Source of the DNA: Sphaerochaetaceae bacterium
GTDB lineage: Bacteria; Spirochaetota; Spirochaetia; Sphaerochaetales; Sphaerochaetaceae
DNA length: 5,737 nt
Direction: 5' to 3'
Assembly (NCBI GenBank): GCA_016302165.1
Contig: JAEDOD010000104.1
Coordinates: 1 to 5,737, forward strand
Below, in pieces: positions 4,366 to 5,737 of this stretch (its first letter is position 1; each line of letters opens with the position of its first letter). The position numbers and the translations under genes were made by a program. Under the pieces are notes generated by a model that saw nothing but the letters and a program-made list of their open reading frames with translations, was not told the origin of the DNA and searched no databases.

Positions 4366-5737
4366 GAGAAAGCTTCATAACAAGTGTGCCTGACGAAAGC
4401 GGAGCCTTCCTGAAGGCTGTAACAATATTCACATCCCTTGGACTGAACATAGTCCGCACTTCCTACAACAAGGCTGTAGACCAGCACATGATCTTCCTGG
4501 AAGCTGAAGGTGATGAGGAAGGAATCAGTAAGGCTAGAGTCCAGCTGAAGAAGATAGGCTACCTGACGAAGGAAGAGAAGGAGGAAGTGGTGCTTCTGGA
4601 GTTCCTCCTTCCAGACAGGGTTGGAACCCTTGAGAAGGTATTGAAGCTTATTGAAAGGATGGGCATCAACATCTCATACATCTCTTCCGTTTCAGATAAC
4701 AGCGGGTGGCAGAACTACAGGATGGGGCTCTTTGTAAAGAGTGAAGAGGAGAAGGAAAGCTTTCTGGAGGAAGCGAGAAAGCTATATATGGTAAGGACCA
4801 TAGAGTATGGAAGGCTGGAAAGAAGCTATGACAACTCCATCTTCTACTCTGGCTTTGTGGCCCAGATGGCCAGAATGACAGAAGTGAAGGAAGAAAAGAA
4901 GGGCCTTCTGATGGTTTCAGCCAACATGGCTATGGAGATTCTGGACTCCCAAGGGCTCTCTCCCCAGGAGACCTTCTCTTCCATCGCCCACTTCACTACG
5001 CTTCTTGCAAAAGGTAGGGGAGAAGGATTTCGGCCAAGAATCACCAGAGAGACCATCAGACCTGGATATTCCCTTATCCTCATTGAGCCTCCAAGCGGCA
5101 GCAATACAGCCTTGATTGTCCACGGCTCCTCCCTTCTTGCCATAGATTCCGGTTACGCTCTCTATAGAAAAGAGATGGAAGCTCTCTTCGATTCTCTCCT
5201 TCCAGAGTGGAGAGATATGGACAGGACCATGTTCCTGACCCATGCCGATGTGGACCACGGCGGGCTATTTCCTCTCTTTCCGAAAATCGTGACATCAAAG
5301 CGAAGTAAGGAGGACCTGCGACGGGAATGCAATGGTCTTGACGGCTACAGGGAGGAGAACAGGCTCCATAGGCCCTATATAGTGATGTGCAAGATCCTTA
5401 CCCATTACTCTCTTCCGGAGATTGATAAGGTGGAGGCCATAGGGGAAGATGGAGATTTCTCCTCTTCTGCCATTGTGGAGACTGGAAAGTGGAAGTGGGA
5501 GGATCTTTCCTTCACACTCCTTGAAGGAAAGGGAGGCCATCTGAAGGGAGAATCCATTCTCCTTGATGAAGAGGACGGCATCATCTTCACAGGAGACGTG
5601 TGGGTGAATCTGAAGGATATGACTCCAGAGCAAAGTGAATACAACACTGTGGCTCCTGTGCTTATGACCAGCGTAGACACTAATCCTGATTATTCCAGGG
5701 AGGAGAGACGGGAGCTTTTGGCCATGCTGAAACCAGG
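4362..5737 (+). CDS. Tandem ACT domain and metallo-beta-lactamase fold protein, 3' end beyond window
   Basis: The frame is open from the ATG at 4362 to the window edge, 458 complete codons without a stop. Residues 3-70 form an ACT domain (ITSVPDESGAFLKAV, GLNIVRTSY) and 75-149 a second one (FLLPDRVGTLEKVL, GINISYISSV); ACT domains usually bind amino acids and regulate attached enzymes. Residues 150-230 are a mostly helical segment I do not recognise. From about 232 comes a metallo-beta-lactamase fold: NTALIV (248-253), LAIDSG (259-264), LTHADVDHGG (292-301), GGHLKGES (391-398) and IFTGD (408-412). Likely metal ligands are His294, Asp296, Asp298, His299, His393 and Asp412. The usual HxHxDH reads HxDxDH, an odd substitution at a metal ligand. 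No signal peptide is present, so it should be cytoplasmic. The start lies in an ATGA overlap with the phosphatase stop and lacks a good Shine-Dalgarno, so coupling is likely. Reaction unknown. Confidence 0.85.
   Translation, partial: MRESFITSVPDESGAFLKAVTIFTSLGLNIVRTSYNKAVDQHMIFLEAEGDEEGISKARVQLKKIGYLTKEEKEEVVLLEFLLPDRVGTLEKVLKLIERMGINISYISSVSDNSGWQNYRMGLFVKSEEEKESFLEEARKLYMVRTIEYGRLERSYDNSIFYSGFVAQMARMTEVKEEKKGLLMVSANMAMEILDSQGLSPQETFSSIAHFTTLLAKGRGEGFRPRITRETIRPGYSLILIEPPSGSNTALIVHGSSLLAIDSGYALYRKEMEALFDSLLPEWRDMDRTMFLTHADVDHGGLFPLFPKIVTSKRSKEDLRRECNGLDGYREENRLHRPYIVMCKILTHYSLPEIDKVEAIGEDGDFSSSAIVETGKWKWEDLSFTLLEGKGGHLKGESILLDEEDGIIFTGDVWVNLKDMTPEQSEYNTVAPVLMTSVDTNPDYSREERRELLAMLKP

Noticed and set aside
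4917..5258. Minus-strand open frame of 113 codons and neighbouring antisense frames to 5680
   Set aside because: These are antisense to the ACT/MBL gene, which has clear domain motifs in its own frame throughout.

Overview
The window is a compact, fully bacterial stretch carrying eight recognisable genes. It uses the standard code: TGA and TAA act as stops and TGG as Trp. Base composition is moderate. Arginine is written largely as AGG/AGA, and the coding strand is purine-rich with many GAA, GAG, AAG and GGA codons. A CatA-type acetyltransferase relic, a stand-alone thiamine pyrophosphokinase and a DUF985 cupin, together with clear GGAGG-type ribosome binding sites, fit a Firmicutes-like (Bacillota) gut-type bacterium. 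That placement is a weak inference, not an identification. No rRNA, tRNA, CRISPR array, insertion sequence or phage gene was seen.

Layout, left to right: (1) 1-191, minus strand, the 5' part of a chloramphenicol O-acetyltransferase gene broken by a one-base frameshift in a C-run and cut by the window edge. (2) An 81-bp divergent gap. (3) 273-1034, plus strand, an intact exonuclease III. (4) 3081 down to 1035, minus strand, a three-gene operon with two ATGA overlaps: Gfo/Idh/MocA oxidoreductase, then DUF985 cupin, then short-chain dehydrogenase. Its last stop codon abuts the exonuclease III stop codon with no gap. (5) A 100-bp divergent promoter region. (6) 3182 to the right edge, plus strand, a second tight operon: thiamine pyrophosphokinase (thiN), then a histidine-phosphatase family enzyme, then a long protein with two N-terminal ACT domains and a metallo-beta-lactamase domain that runs off the window.

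The minus-strand operon looks like a small catabolic or redox module with two NAD(P)-dependent dehydrogenases and a cupin; its substrate cannot be read from the sequence. The plus-strand operon joins thiamine diphosphate synthesis to a phosphatase and to a probable amino-acid-responsive hydrolase. The ACT/MBL protein is the most novel-looking item. It has an HxDxDH motif in place of the usual HxHxDH and a middle segment I cannot assign. The cat frameshift and the lack of Shine-Dalgarno sequences at the cat and exonuclease III starts are the other points worth checking.
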